From JAEZHK01 sp040768845 (lineage in GTDB: Bacteria > Bacillota > Clostridia > Christensenellales > Aristaeellaceae), in assembly GCA_040768845.1 (NCBI GenBank), contig JAXGME010000007.1:220964-284963 (forward strand): DNA of 64,000 bases, read 5' to 3'. Positions 1-9,195 of this stretch are shown here, piece by piece; the first letter of the stretch is position 1, and every line of letters starts with the position of its first letter. A program made the translations under genes and the position numbers. The notes beneath the pieces were generated by a model. It searched no databases and was not told the DNA's origin. It saw nothing but the letters and a program-made list of their open reading frames with translations.

Positions 1-987
1 CGACTCATTGCCTGCGATGGCAGCGACCTGCGCTATCCAGCCAATCCTTCGGATGCCGATAACTTTTTCCAAGCGGACGAACATGCCCGCGGCTATAATC
101 TCTTGCACTTAAACGCGCTCTACGATCTATACAGTAAACGGTATGTCGACGCAATCATCCAGCCCCGTAGATGCGCGGACGAAATCGGAGCGTTTGTCAC
201 AATGATCGACCGCTTTCCCGCTGATGAAAAGGTCATTTTTACCGCTGATCGTGGCTATGAAAGCTACAATGTGATGGCGCATATTATTGAAAAGGGGATG
301 CGTTTCCTGATCCGCGTGAAGAATCCTCGCAGCAGCGGTATCCTCTACAATCTCAAGTTGCCTGAAAACACACGATTCAATAGACCCTTTCACTTAGAAC
401 TGACAAAAAAGCAGACCAACCAAGTCAAGGCCAATCCTGATCATTATCGCTTTATCCCAAAGGCAAGCCGCTTCGATTTCTGTGATCTCCATCACTGCCA
501 CTTCTACCCTTTGGTTTTCCGCGTGGTAGCTGTCGAAATTATGCCCGGTTGCTTTGAATACCTCGTGACCAATTTGGCCGCTTCTTCTTTCCCGCCCCCC
601 AAATTGAAAGAACTGTACTGCTTGCGTTGGGGCATTGAAACTTCCTTCCGCGATTTGAAGTATACCGTTGGCCTGTCCGGCTTTCATTCAAAAAGAGCGG
701 AGTTCATCTCGCAGGAGGTGTTCGCGCGCCTGATCCTTTACAACCTTTGTGAACTCGTGGCTTCGCACGCCGCGCTTTTCAAAAGGTCAGTATCCCATGT
801 GTACCAGCTCAACTTCTCTGCCGCTGTACACATTTTTAGACACGCTTTCTTCCTCGCTCCGGATGAACCTCCGCCGGATGTTGTCGCGCTGATTCGTAAA
901 TCCTTGCTCCCGGTTCGGCCGAACCGCTCAGACCCTCGCAAAGTCAAATGTCGTTCGGCCCTCTCTTTCCTCTACAGAATCGCCTGA
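1..987 (+). mobile_element. IS4-family DDE transposase, C-terminal part, cut by the window edge
   Basis: The reading frame is open from base 1, so the N-terminus lies outside the window; 328 residues are visible. The DDE (RNase H-like) catalytic core can be followed: an ACDGSDL segment at the very start carries the first Asp, FTADRGYES carries the second Asp, and YCLRWGIETSFRDLK matches the IS4 signature Y-(2)-R-(3)-E-(6)-K that carries the catalytic Glu. The enzyme would cut and paste its own element. The stop is at 985-987. No terminal inverted repeat is recognisable in the following 190 bp, so the right end of the element is not placed. It may be intact if the missing N-terminus is present next door. 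Confidence 0.9.
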
Positions 988-1175
988 CAACTCCCTTGAT
1001 TTTACCGCTTTTTCCCCTTCTCCTCAAGGGTTATTTCTTGTGCCGTTTTTCTCTCCCCCCCTTGCTTTCCATGAGATACGAGATGTTCTCCTCACTATCG
1101 TCCTGGCTAACTTAGTGACATTGGGTTAGGTCCCTCCCCTTTTTTGCGCGGATCACGCGATCCGGTCCGCATGCG

Positions 1176-1916
1176 TCACATCTCGGGTTCGTACCGGCCA
1201 TCCGCCAGAACCCGAAACCGTACGTCGCCGGGCGCGCTGTGGGCCCGGTAGCGCAGGATGTTGGGGCGGTCGCAGGCTTCATAATGGGCGATTGCCGCTT
1301 CAAGGCTGGCGCCGCCCCGGCGCTTTCGGTCGATCAGCCGATCCCGGAGCAGTTCTTCCTCCGCCGAAAGCGAAATGGAAATGTCGCACAATCCGGCGAG
1401 ATCGGAAAAGCCGGACTCGTCCAGCAACAGCCAGTTGCCCTCCACCAGCAGAATCTCCCCCGTGACCGGAATCGCGCCCGGCGCCACGTCGTGCGTCCTG
1501 CGGTCGTAGCCGTTCCAGCGGGCCCCGACGCCGCCAAGGCCGCGGATGGCGGCCTCCAGTCCCTCCGCGTCGAAGGATTCGGGGCTGCCCTTGACGCGGG
1601 CCATCGGCAGAAGCTCGCCGCCGCGCAGCACCGTATGGCCCGCAATGTAGGCGGCGGTATGGTGGTAGCCGTCCATCGGCAGCGCCTGCACCAGTCCCGG
1701 CGCGCGCTCGGCGGCAAGGCGTTCCAGGATGAGCGACAGCGTGCTCTTGCCGGAGCCCGGAGGCCCCGCGAGAAATGCCACCAGCGGCCCCCGACGCCGC
1801 GCCTTCTCCTGAAAGAGGCGGTCGACCAGCGGGCGGAGGGCATCCTCCGCCGCGCCCGAAATCCGCGCCGCCACCCTCAGGCCGTTGACCTCCAGTTCAA
1901 GCGTCCGATCCGCCAT
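1176..1916 (-). CDS. P-loop nucleoside/nucleotide kinase-family protein (uridine kinase / phosphoribulokinase-like)
   Basis: A 246-residue P-loop kinase. Walker A is GPPGSGKST near residue 48; a following PMDGYHH segment and the ILLVEGNWLLLDE segment are typical of the uridine kinase/phosphoribulokinase-like family that includes E. coli YggC and rhizobial fructose kinase FrcK. The open frame runs further upstream, but the ATG at 1914-1916 was chosen because the family begins with a similar short helix before the P-loop. It starts 20 bp inside the preceding PfkB gene, so the two are translationally coupled. The partner kinase suggests phosphorylation of a sugar or nucleoside taken up by the cell; the substrate cannot be read from sequence. 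Confidence 0.8.
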   Translation of the reverse strand: MADRTLELEVNGLRVAARISGAAEDALRPLVDRLFQEKARRRGPLVAFLAGPPGSGKSTLSLILERLAAERAPGLVQALPMDGYHHTAAYIAGHTVLRGGELLPMARVKGSPESFDAEGLEAAIRGLGGVGARWNGYDRRTHDVAPGAIPVTGEILLVEGNWLLLDESGFSDLAGLCDISISLSAEEELLRDRLIDRKRRGGASLEAAIAHYEACDRPNILRYRAHSAPGDVRFRVLADGRYEPEM

Positions 1917-2844
1917 GACGCGCCTCCTTTTTCGCGGACACCATCCGCGCCAGCTGCTCAAACCCCTCCAGCGCGCCCGACGCCCCCGCGCGCCCGACGC
2001 ACACCGCACCGGCCGCGTTGGCAAAGGCCAGGCAGTCGTCAAGAGCATACCCCTTTTCCCACGCGACGAGAAAGCCGGAGACAAAGGCATCCCCCGCGCC
2101 GGTGGTGTCCACCACCCGCGCAAAAAAGCCGGGCGCCGCATGCGCTTCGCCCTTCGAAAGCGCCATACAGCCCTCCGCGCCGCACTTGACGACCACGGTA
2201 TCCGGCCCCATGTCCGCAAAGACCCGGGCCGCCTCCAGCGGCTCGCGGCGGCCGGTCAGGCGGCGCGCCTCCCGAAGGCTGGGCAGAAAGATGTCCACGT
2301 GCCGGAGCACCGCGGCCAGCGCGCTCAGCTTGCTCTCGTCCACCTCTCCGGTCACGTCCAGCGCGGTGGCCAGCCCCGCCGCCTTCGCCCGCGCAAAGAG
2401 CCGGGCCATGCCCGCCCCGTCCAGCCCCGGCAGGCCGTTGGCGCTGCCCACGTACATCGCGGACGCGCCGGCAAACGCCGCGTCATCCACATCCCCTTCG
2501 GACAGAAGGTGGCTTGCCCCGTGGCAGGAGACAAAGCTGCGCTCGCCGTCCGGCCGAATCAGCACCGCCGCGGCCGACGTGGGCGCGTCCATCTCCGCCA
2601 GCCGCGCTTCGACGCCCATCCGCACAAGGCTCCCGCGGATCATTTCGCCCAGGCTGTCCCGGCCCACGCCCGCCACCAGACGCACGTCCGCCCCCAGCAA
2701 CGCCATGTTGCCCGCGGCGTTGAAGGCATCGCCGCCGCCCATGATCTTCACAAACTCCGCCCGGCTGGTGTCCCGCGCAAGGGTATCTTCCGAAACGGGC
2801 TTGACCAGCACATCGCACACCGCGATGCCCACGCAGAGAATCAT
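1897..2844 (-). CDS. PfkB-family carbohydrate kinase
   Basis: A 315-residue ribokinase-fold kinase. The N-terminal motif around GGGDAFNAAGNMALLG (residues about 36-51) matches the PfkB signature 1 region, and VDTTGAGDAFVSGF near residue 245 is PfkB signature 2 with the catalytic Asp and the anion hole. Length is normal for the family. It would transfer the ATP gamma-phosphate to a sugar hydroxyl in the cytoplasm. It is the first gene of a two-gene minus-strand unit and overlaps the second kinase by 20 bp. Substrate unknown; ribokinase, fructokinase or nucleoside kinase roles are all possible. Confidence 0.88.
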   Translation of the reverse strand: MILCVGIAVCDVLVKPVSEDTLARDTSRAEFVKIMGGGDAFNAAGNMALLGADVRLVAGVGRDSLGEMIRGSLVRMGVEARLAEMDAPTSAAAVLIRPDGERSFVSCHGASHLLSEGDVDDAAFAGASAMYVGSANGLPGLDGAGMARLFARAKAAGLATALDVTGEVDESKLSALAAVLRHVDIFLPSLREARRLTGRREPLEAARVFADMGPDTVVVKCGAEGCMALSKGEAHAAPGFFARVVDTTGAGDAFVSGFLVAWEKGYALDDCLAFANAAGAVCVGRAGASGALEGFEQLARMVSAKKEARHGGSDA

Positions 2845-2954
2845 CGGCCTCCCCCTCTCCCGCGCCGGATCCGCCCGGCCCCTGCGCCATTATACCATCC
2901 GGCCCGCGCAAAGCCAAGGCCTGGGCGCAAAGCTGCTCCCTCCGATTGCAAACA

Positions 2955-2984
2955 GGGCGCCCGAACCGGTTGGTTCGGGCGCCC
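2955..2984. repeat. Perfect 13-bp inverted repeat with a GGTT loop
   Basis: GGGCGCCCGAACC (2955-2967) and its exact complement (2972-2984) face each other across four bases. A second hairpin, GCATCAAAAAACC/GGTTTTTTCGATGC, follows at 2989-3019. Together they lie upstream of the PfkB start and just before the candidate RNA at 3029. They may be back-to-back terminators or a regulatory leader. Confidence 0.6.
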
Positions 2985-3028
2985 TCAAGGCATCAAAAAA
3001 CCCTACGGTTTTTTCGATGCTGTCCGTA

Positions 3029-3220
3029 ATCACTTTATTTTTCAAAACGGGATATACAGGGACAAGGCGGGATGAGGTGGGATGAACCCACCTGAACCCA
3101 GCAGAAACCCATATAAATCAAGGTTGTTCCGGCGTCACGCACAGTCTGGGGAGGGGCCGGAAGGGCCAAAATTGAAAAATAAAGTGATCCTGCGCCGGGA
3201 AGAAAAACCCGGCGCTTTTT
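3029..3220 (+). ncRNA. Candidate structured non-coding RNA with intrinsic terminator
   Basis: No convincing protein frame covers this stretch, but the base pairing is dense. A perfect 17-bp closing helix joins 3029-3045 to 3172-3188. Inside it are a hairpin AGGTGGG/CCCACCT (3075-3081 with 3087-3093, loop ATGAA) and a stem TTCCGGC/GCCGGAA (3127-3133 with 3156-3162). Three bases after the closing helix comes a strong terminator hairpin (3192-3215) with a T tract. A long closing helix, internal multibranch and terminator argue for a free-standing RNA of about 190 nt transcribed rightward. The raiA class of Clostridia is my best guess from memory; 6S RNA is the other family to test. No clear promoter is visible. 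Confidence 0.55.
3192..3220 (+). terminator. Rho-independent terminator of the candidate RNA
   Basis: GCGCCGGG (3192-3199) pairs with CCCGGCGC (3208-3215) across an A-rich loop and is followed by five T residues. Confidence 0.8.
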
Positions 3221-3505
3221 CGTGGTTTTGCGGCGACCGGCGCGCACATTGTTTATGGAATGTTAAGGAGGGACAGCGGCGCTAACGCCAAAAAACGGCT
3301 ATAAAAGAAGTATTAACGCATAGATCTACACTTATAGGCGCTTTTTATCCGAAATCCAGAAAAGCGGAACGCTTTTTACTCAAAGCTATCAATTCTTCAA
3401 ATAGCCAAAAGCATGAAGAATTGAAGAATTGCCGGAATACAAGGGTTTCTGGGCATTTTACACCTGAAAAACGAGCGTTATTCCAAAAACGCAAATCTCC
3501 ATCAA
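3221..3505. other. AT-richer non-coding stretch, candidate left end of a Mu-like prophage
   Basis: There is no credible gene here. Two similar blocks, CGCTTTTTATCCGAAA (3339-3354) and CGCTTTTTACTCAAAG (3371-3386), and an inverted relative near 3475-3492 could be transposase-binding sites of a phage end. Another inverted repeat, CAATTCTTCA/TGAAGAATTG, lies at about 3390-3425. Position, just outside the repressor gene, fits the left attachment end of a Mu-like phage. The exact host/phage boundary cannot be placed. Confidence 0.35.
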
Positions 3506-3532
3506 AAGGGGTGCCCGTTCCGGACACCCCTT
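3506..3532 (-). terminator. Terminator downstream of the phage repressor
   Basis: On the minus strand AAGGGGTGTCC pairs with GGGCACCCCTT and is followed by TTGAT. It sits 42 bp after the repressor stop codon. Confidence 0.6.
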
Positions 3533-3573
3533 GATGCATAAATGCATAAACTTGGAGAACGTATGTTCTGGCA

Positions 3574-4317
3574 TCATGTCTCCTCCGCGCCGACTTTTCG
3601 GCGATAGAACCTATGCGAAAGTAACCGCTCTTCCGCCTCGCATTCTGCTCGCCAGAAGGCTTCCCGGAGCGCCGGATCATCGACTTTCAGGCGCTCTTCT
3701 GGATCAGAATGCAACTCCTCAAAAGCCCTTGCGTCCTCCCACAGTGTACGAGTAAAACGGGCATACCCTTTGCTCTTTCGCTGACGCCAATTTTCGCCCT
3801 GGGCCTGTGTTGTCCAGTCCTCCATGCACTCCAAGCAGGCCGCGCGCAAGCCGGGGAAGTCTTCATCAACTTTAAAAAGCAAATTCGATGAGAGCTTTTT
3901 TTCGGCATCGTCATTCAGAGTAATAGATACAGCATAATTCATCAGTGTTACAAATCGCTCGTCATTTATCAATCTATAAAAATCCCACTCGAATTGACAA
4001 GACGGAAGTAGCATCTGCGCAAGCTTCGAAAAGAAGACAGTGTACATCGTACTTGTCGAGTTTATATTGCCGCCGCCGCGACGAATGAACTCATAAAAAG
4101 TCATTATATCGCTCTTCTCGCCCGTTCCATTAACAAGCCATTCCCTGCTTATCTTGAAGGTTGTGGCAAAGAATCTTATGAAGGTTTCTGACGGCTGGTC
4201 ATTTCCATTCTCTACACCGGATAGATGTGACTGAGATACGCCGAGAATTTTTGCAAATTCTTTTTGGGTGTATCCCAATTCAGTACGGACTTCCTTCATC
4301 CGCTCGCCGATTGTCAC
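3574..4317 (-). CDS. XRE-family prophage repressor (c/CI-like)
   Basis: A 247-residue protein with an N-terminal helix-turn-helix of the Cro/CI type (GERMKEVRTELGYTQKEFAKILGV, then a recognition helix with SQSHLSGVENG) in the first 60 residues. The C-terminal 180 residues have no family I can name and no Ser-Lys autoprotease pattern that I can see. The GTG at 4315-4317 was chosen because GGGGAGG lies nine bases upstream; a TTG further upstream has no such site. It is divergent from a small Cro/Ner-like gene and a transposase, the layout of the early region of Mu-like phages. Two dyads in the shared promoter are its likely operators. Confidence 0.8.
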   Translation of the reverse strand: MTIGERMKEVRTELGYTQKEFAKILGVSQSHLSGVENGNDQPSETFIRFFATTFKISREWLVNGTGEKSDIMTFYEFIRRGGGNINSTSTMYTVFFSKLAQMLLPSCQFEWDFYRLINDERFVTLMNYAVSITLNDDAEKKLSSNLLFKVDEDFPGLRAACLECMEDWTTQAQGENWRQRKSKGYARFTRTLWEDARAFEELHSDPEERLKVDDPALREAFWRAECEAEERLLSHRFYRRKVGAEET

Positions 4318-4344
4318 GTTGATTGCCCTCCCCAAAAAAAGGTC

Positions 4345-4373
4345 TTAACATTATCGGATACCGATATTATACT
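4345..4373 (+). promoter_or_regulatory. Early promoter of the Mu-like region
   Basis: TTAACA (4345-4350) and TATACT (4368-4373) are separated by 17 bp and direct transcription rightward into the Ner-like gene. Operator dyad 1 fills the spacer, so bound repressor would exclude RNA polymerase. Confidence 0.65.
4352..4366. promoter_or_regulatory. Repressor operator dyad 1
   Basis: TATCGGATACCGATA is a perfect inverted repeat (TATCGG/CCGATA around ATA) in the divergent promoter region. Confidence 0.7.
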
Positions 4374-4378
4374 CTGAA

Positions 4379-4393
4379 TATCGGATCCCGATA
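4379..4393. promoter_or_regulatory. Repressor operator dyad 2
   Basis: TATCGGATCCCGATA repeats the half-sites of dyad 1 exactly, with only the spacer changed. Centres are 27 bp apart, which would allow cooperative binding of two dimers. Confidence 0.7.
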
Positions 4394-4451
4394 CGCACGG
4401 GCCGTAGTGCTACTTGTACATTCTACAACGCCATAAGGAGGAGGGTCAAGA

Positions 4452-4667
4452 ATGGAAGTGCAGGTTGACCGGAAAAAGTTGATCGAGGCGCGATATGCGA
4501 ATGGGCTGAGCATGTTGCAACTGGCGAAACGGGCGGGCGTTTCTCACTTGACGGTCTCGAACATCGAGAAGGGCGTGAAGGTTCCGGCCCCCAGCACGAT
4601 CAAGAAGATTTGCGACGTGCTGGGCATCCGCGTCGAGGACGTGCTGAAGATGGGCGACTGTGCCTGA
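4452..4667 (+). CDS. Small XRE-family regulator (Ner/Cro-like)
   Basis: A 71-residue protein that is essentially one helix-turn-helix domain: LSMLQLAKRAGVSHLTVSNIEKG, followed by the TIKKICDVLGI helix. It is preceded by GGAGGAGG with suitable spacing. In Mu-like phages the gene between the repressor and transposase encodes Ner, which damps early transcription; position and size support that role here. The assignment to Ner rather than a general Cro-type regulator is by context. Confidence 0.75.
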   Translation: MEVQVDRKKLIEARYANGLSMLQLAKRAGVSHLTVSNIEKGVKVPAPSTIKKICDVLGIRVEDVLKMGDCA

Positions 4668-4756
4668 CCCATCTGACGAGCGCCGGGCGGCACCCGGCCG
4701 AAACCGCCTTCGGGCGGTCATGGGAAGCCAATACTCCGGAAGGAGGAAACGGACGC

Positions 4757-5842
4757 ATGGCCGAGGCCTATTCCCCAGTCGAAGCCTATATCCCAGCAGA
4801 AGAAGCGGCGAAGCTTCTTAGCATGAGCTATAAAGGGTTTATGACCCGCTTGTATCGCAATCCTTCCGCCTATGTCACGAAGCTGGAACCGCGTGAAGGC
4901 GGCGGAAAGCCTTGCGTACTGGTATCCGTTTCCTCCCTCCCGCCCAGGGCTCAACAGCTCTATTGGAAGGAACAGGCGAAGTCGCTGCAACGGCGGATGG
5001 CCGACGAAGCAACCAAGGGCAAGGGAACGCCCTGGTACGTAGAGGCGGACTACATCGCGTTCCAGGACCTGCACCACGCCGAATTCATGGCGGCGCTGGA
5101 GCAGCTTCAGGCGTACAGGCCGCTTCTATCGATGACGCAGGCGGAGCGGGCGGAGGCCGTCAAACGGTTGGCCAGGGAGACCGGCGAGACGGAACGGACG
5201 ATTTACAACCGTTACGAAGCGTTATGCGAGGCGCAGGCCTGGGCGTTCCGGAAGGAAGAAGAAACCGGCTACGGCTACGACCTGATTTACATGCCGATGG
5301 CGCTCTGCCGGAAGCCCAGGGAGAAAGGGCTATTCTACACGCTGACCGAGATCCAGCGCAAGAAGATCGCCAGCATCTGGTTCCGGCCTGGGTTCGTCGA
5401 GAACGAGCCTTCCATGAAGCTGGCCTATCAGATTTTCAAAGAGGAATCCAAGGCTGAAGGGCTGCCGGAGGCCGGGAGCTACGCGACGGTCAAGCGGTTC
5501 ATCCAGGCGATGATGCGCGACCCGCTGACGGCGCAGGCGCATTACCTGGCCGCCAAGGGCGCGCGCAAGTTCGAGGCCAATAGGGTGATGAAGCAGCGCC
5601 GGAACACCAAGGCGCTGGACGTGCTGGAGCTGGTGCAGGGCGACGGCCATACCTGCGACCTTTGGGTGGAGGTCACGGACGAGAACGGCAAAAAGCGGGC
5701 GATCCGCCCTACGCTGGTATGCTGGATCGACACGCGGTCGCGGGTTCCGCTACCGCGCTCTCTTCCGGCGCGCCGCGGACTTCCTTTTCCGTCCCGTACG
5801 CCACCGCGCTCTCGCCGTATGATGCGTATTCCGTTCCGTTGA
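4757..5842 (+). pseudogene. Mu-type (MuA-like) DDE transposase, truncated in the catalytic domain
   Basis: The N-terminal part reads as a MuA-like transposase: a DNA-binding segment with the EEAAKLLSMSYKG helix, an APPRAQQLYW-like linker, and the start of the rve core with VQGDGHTCDLWVEV, where the Asp in GDG (about residue 296) would be the first catalytic Asp. The frame continues through LVCWIDTRSRV, where the second acidic residue and strands are expected, but from about base 5745 the translation becomes arginine/proline-rich and unrelated. Those bases are the antisense of the neighbouring surface-protein gene. The second and third catalytic acids are therefore lost. The start has AAGGAGG upstream. 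The remaining phage genes are absent. Confidence 0.8.
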
Positions 5843-8800
5843 TCTTGTACGTGATCGTGTACACATTGACTTCGTACACCACGCTGATCGTGTGGTCCTC
5901 GGTCACGTTCGTGAACGTATAGCTGGCCGGATACGCTTCCGTCACATCCGTACCGTCCACCGTCACGCTCTTCAGGTGGTAGCCCGTCGCCGGTGCGTAG
6001 GTGACCAGCTGGCTTCCGCCGTGCTCCACCGTCGGATCCGCATCCGGATCGATCGTGCCGTTCGTCACGCTCGTCTCAATCGTGTACTTCTTCTTGCAGT
6101 AATACAGCTTGATGGTCAGCGTCGAAGGGGACGCGGTCGTGACCGTATAGCGCTCGCTCTCGACCGCGTGGTCAAACTCATAACCCTCGTAGGTCCTCTG
6201 CTCTGCGGTAAAGGTATTGCCCACGCGCCGGCTGACCGCCTCATCGACGTTGTCGGGCGTTGTGGGATAATCCCCATTATCCAGCTGCTTGTAGTGCTCC
6301 ACCGTGATCAGGGCCGTCTGGTACGCTCTGTAGTAGAAGGTGATCACGTTGGATTCCGGATCGCTGGCGGACAGATCGAGCTTTTCGATGTACGTCAGCG
6401 GATAGTAGCCCGTGATCGGCTTGTAGTACTCGATCACGCGGGCGTCGGCGGTATCCCTGAGCACATCCGAAACGCCCGGGATGGGATCGCCGTTCTCCAG
6501 CAGGTACTTGACCGTGTAGTGGTACCCGGAGAAAGCCTTGTACTTGAATACGATGGTGTTGCTGGCTTTGTCCTTGCCGAGCGTCAGTTCCGCAGGCTGG
6601 ACGCTGTCAAAGGCGTAGCCGTTGACGTAGACCGGCTGCTCGGTTTCCGACCCGGTATCTCCGGCGGTGATGATGTCCCCGACACGAACCCCGGAAACCA
6701 CCTTGGCGGTGCTGATGGGGTTGTTGTTCAGGTCCACATACCGGACGGTGTACTGGGTGGCAAAGGGCTTCCAGCCGGCGTACAGCGTGGTGTCGCGGCT
6801 GATGACCATGCCGTCGGTAAACTTCTGCGTGGTTTCGGGATCGGAATACCAGCCGGCAAACGCCTCATTCTGCTTATCGGGAAGCACCGGCAGGTCTTCA
6901 ACAACATCCCCCGCGTCATAGGTGATGTCCTCGAAGGACTGACCGGCGGACGCCGCGTCAAAGCTCAGCGTGACCTGCTGCTTCGACCATTTGGCGTAGA
7001 TGGTCAGGTTCTTGGCCGGCATCCGGTCGGAGGAGAAATCTACCGGCGTCCGGCATTCCGGTTCGTAATACCAGCCGTCAAAGCGCTTCACCACGCCGTC
7101 GACGGTGATGGTCCTGCCATCCCACTCGGAGGCATAGGCCGGAAAGACCAGTTTGAGGCTCTTCTCGTACGGCACGTTTAAAATTGTGCCGCCGGAGTAA
7201 GCGCTGGTCTGCGGGTCATAGGCAAAGGTGTACTTCCTGCGGGCGTAGTAGAAGTTGTACTCGTCTTGCTTGCCGCCACTTGTGTTCGGATTGATAAATC
7301 CGTCCAGGTTCTTAGAATTCAAGCTATCGCTTTTAGCGCGGTTCAGCGCTTGGGTTGCGTAGTGCAGCCAGTAGGTCCCCTGGACGGTACCGGAATACTG
7401 CTCGGGCATCGTGTCGCCGGGAATGCCTTCAACCCAGTAATTGACCTGCACCTTTTTGATGCTTTTGTATGATGCGGTATACGTCCGAGAATTGCCGTTC
7501 TCCGGCAACATATCCGAAGTGACGATCCAGCGGTGCGTAAGATAGCTCCCCCAGCCGGCAAAATTATTGTCGTCTCCTCGGTTGCTCCATGAACCCCAAT
7601 AGCCATAATAATTGCCAATCCATTCTCTGGTCTTGAACGTGGCGTTATGACTGCTGGGCCAGATGCTGGAGACATCCTGTTCATACTTGACGGGGATCGA
7701 ATACTCGCTGTTGGCGTAGACGGTGTTGGGCGCACTGTCGAAGGCAAAGCCGTTTCCGTTCCCATCCGCATTGAAAATCAGCGTGAACGTCTTGCGCTTG
7801 TAGTAGACATTCAGCACGCTGGTGCCGTCGCCGTTTACGGATTCGATGGGCTTGCTGCCCTGATATTCCGCAACCTTGACGGAGGAGTTCGTATCCGTCG
7901 TACCGTTGATCTGCTTGGCGGTAAACGTGGCTCCCCTGTCACCGGAGGTTTCAGATGCCGGCCCTCCGGCGATCGCCTGGCGGGTTGTCTGGCTGTAGAA
8001 GTTGTAGGCTGTGGGGGTGCTCATATCCGGCGTGCTGGAAATATTGGGCTTTTCCACCCAGTAAATCACGGTGTAGTTGACCATCTTGCCCTGCCACTTG
8101 GCGTAGAGCGTGCGGTCAAGGGTGCCCCCCTGCTCGTCCATCACCAACGGGAAGGTGACCTGCTCTGTACCGGCAGCGTCCGCAAACCAGCCCAGGAAGG
8201 TGTACCCGACCCGCTCCGGCTCGGCGGGCGCGGAAACCTGTTCGCCAAACTTCGCGGTGATGGCGTCCACCTGCATGCCGCCGCCGTTCATGTCAAAGAC
8301 GATGATGCCGCTCTTGCGGGTGTACTTGAGCTCCAGAACCGTGGAGTTGTCCGCCTTCACCACGCCCACCACATCCGAAGGCGTTTCAAAGCCCGGAACG
8401 GTCTTGTAGTCGGCGGCCACGGGCATCACCGTCTGATTGACGGCGGCAGACCTGGGCTCGCTGTCGGGGTAGGCGGCGTCGGTTCCGTATCCGGAGCCGT
8501 CCAGCTTCTCGAACAGATAGCGGACCGTATAACTGGCTTCGGCCACGCCGTAGTATACCGTCACGACGTTGTCCTCCACGCTCAGCCCATCGCTGGCCGT
8601 GACGACGCCGTCGGTCGCGGTAAGGGTGACGGACGCCTGCTGCGGCGCGTAGCCGACGACGGCCGGTGGGATGACCTCGGCTGTGTCGACGCCCTCTTTC
8701 TTGAGCTGCACAACCGTGTCGGCCGCTGCCGTATCGCTCGTGCCCTGCTTGAGATACCGCACGGTGACCGTGACCTTCTCAAGCTCCCGATAGACGGCCT

Positions 8801-9099
8801 TGTAGTTCGTGTCCTGGGTGACCGCGCCGATCGCGGGGTCCCAGTGATCAAATACGTAGCCCTCCCTGGTGGGCGCCTGCGGCTCCACCGGCGTGCTGCC
8901 CGACGCCACGAGCTGCGTGGCGATATTGGTTTCATCGTAATCAAGGAATTCGACCCTGTGATATGCGGCCGATCCCAGCGCCCCGCTGTATGTAGAACAC
9001 TTCTTCCGCACTGGCGAAAGAAAGCGTCGCGGGCAGAGACTGGCCGAGCATCAGTACCGTCAGCAGGACTGACAGTATCTTCCTGGTAATGCTCTTCAT
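5709..9099 (-). pseudogene. Large surface protein with InlB/MucBP-type repeats, frameshifted N-terminus and truncated C-terminus
   Basis: The main frame (5709-9011) encodes about 1,100 residues of repeated beta-rich modules: EGYVFDHWDP and YTFLGWFADAAG units resemble Listeria-Bacteroides (InlB B) repeats, and YTVRYL...G/Y...PVYVNGY units resemble MucBP-like repeats. Such proteins are exported and mediate adhesion. The natural start is the ATG at 9097-9099, which follows GAGGAGG and encodes a clear signal peptide (MKSITRKILSVLLTVLMLG, then ASA). That frame stops at 8941-8943, and the repeats continue in another frame, so there is a one-base shift between about 9060 and 8980. At the other end the protein breaks off inside a repeat at about 5745 and no cell-wall anchor is seen. 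Either decay or assembly error. Confidence 0.7.
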
Positions 9100-9195
9100 G
9101 CGGCATCCTCCTCAACCTGCAAAATTGCATAAACAAACCTTATGGCCCGGCGCCGCGCGACCCGTGCCGCGCTCCGCCGGCCGTAATGACCGGGT

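Noticed and set aside
3345..3680. A 111-codon minus-strand frame after the phage repressor
   Set aside because: It runs through the terminator and the repeat blocks and overlaps the repressor end; no family resemblance.
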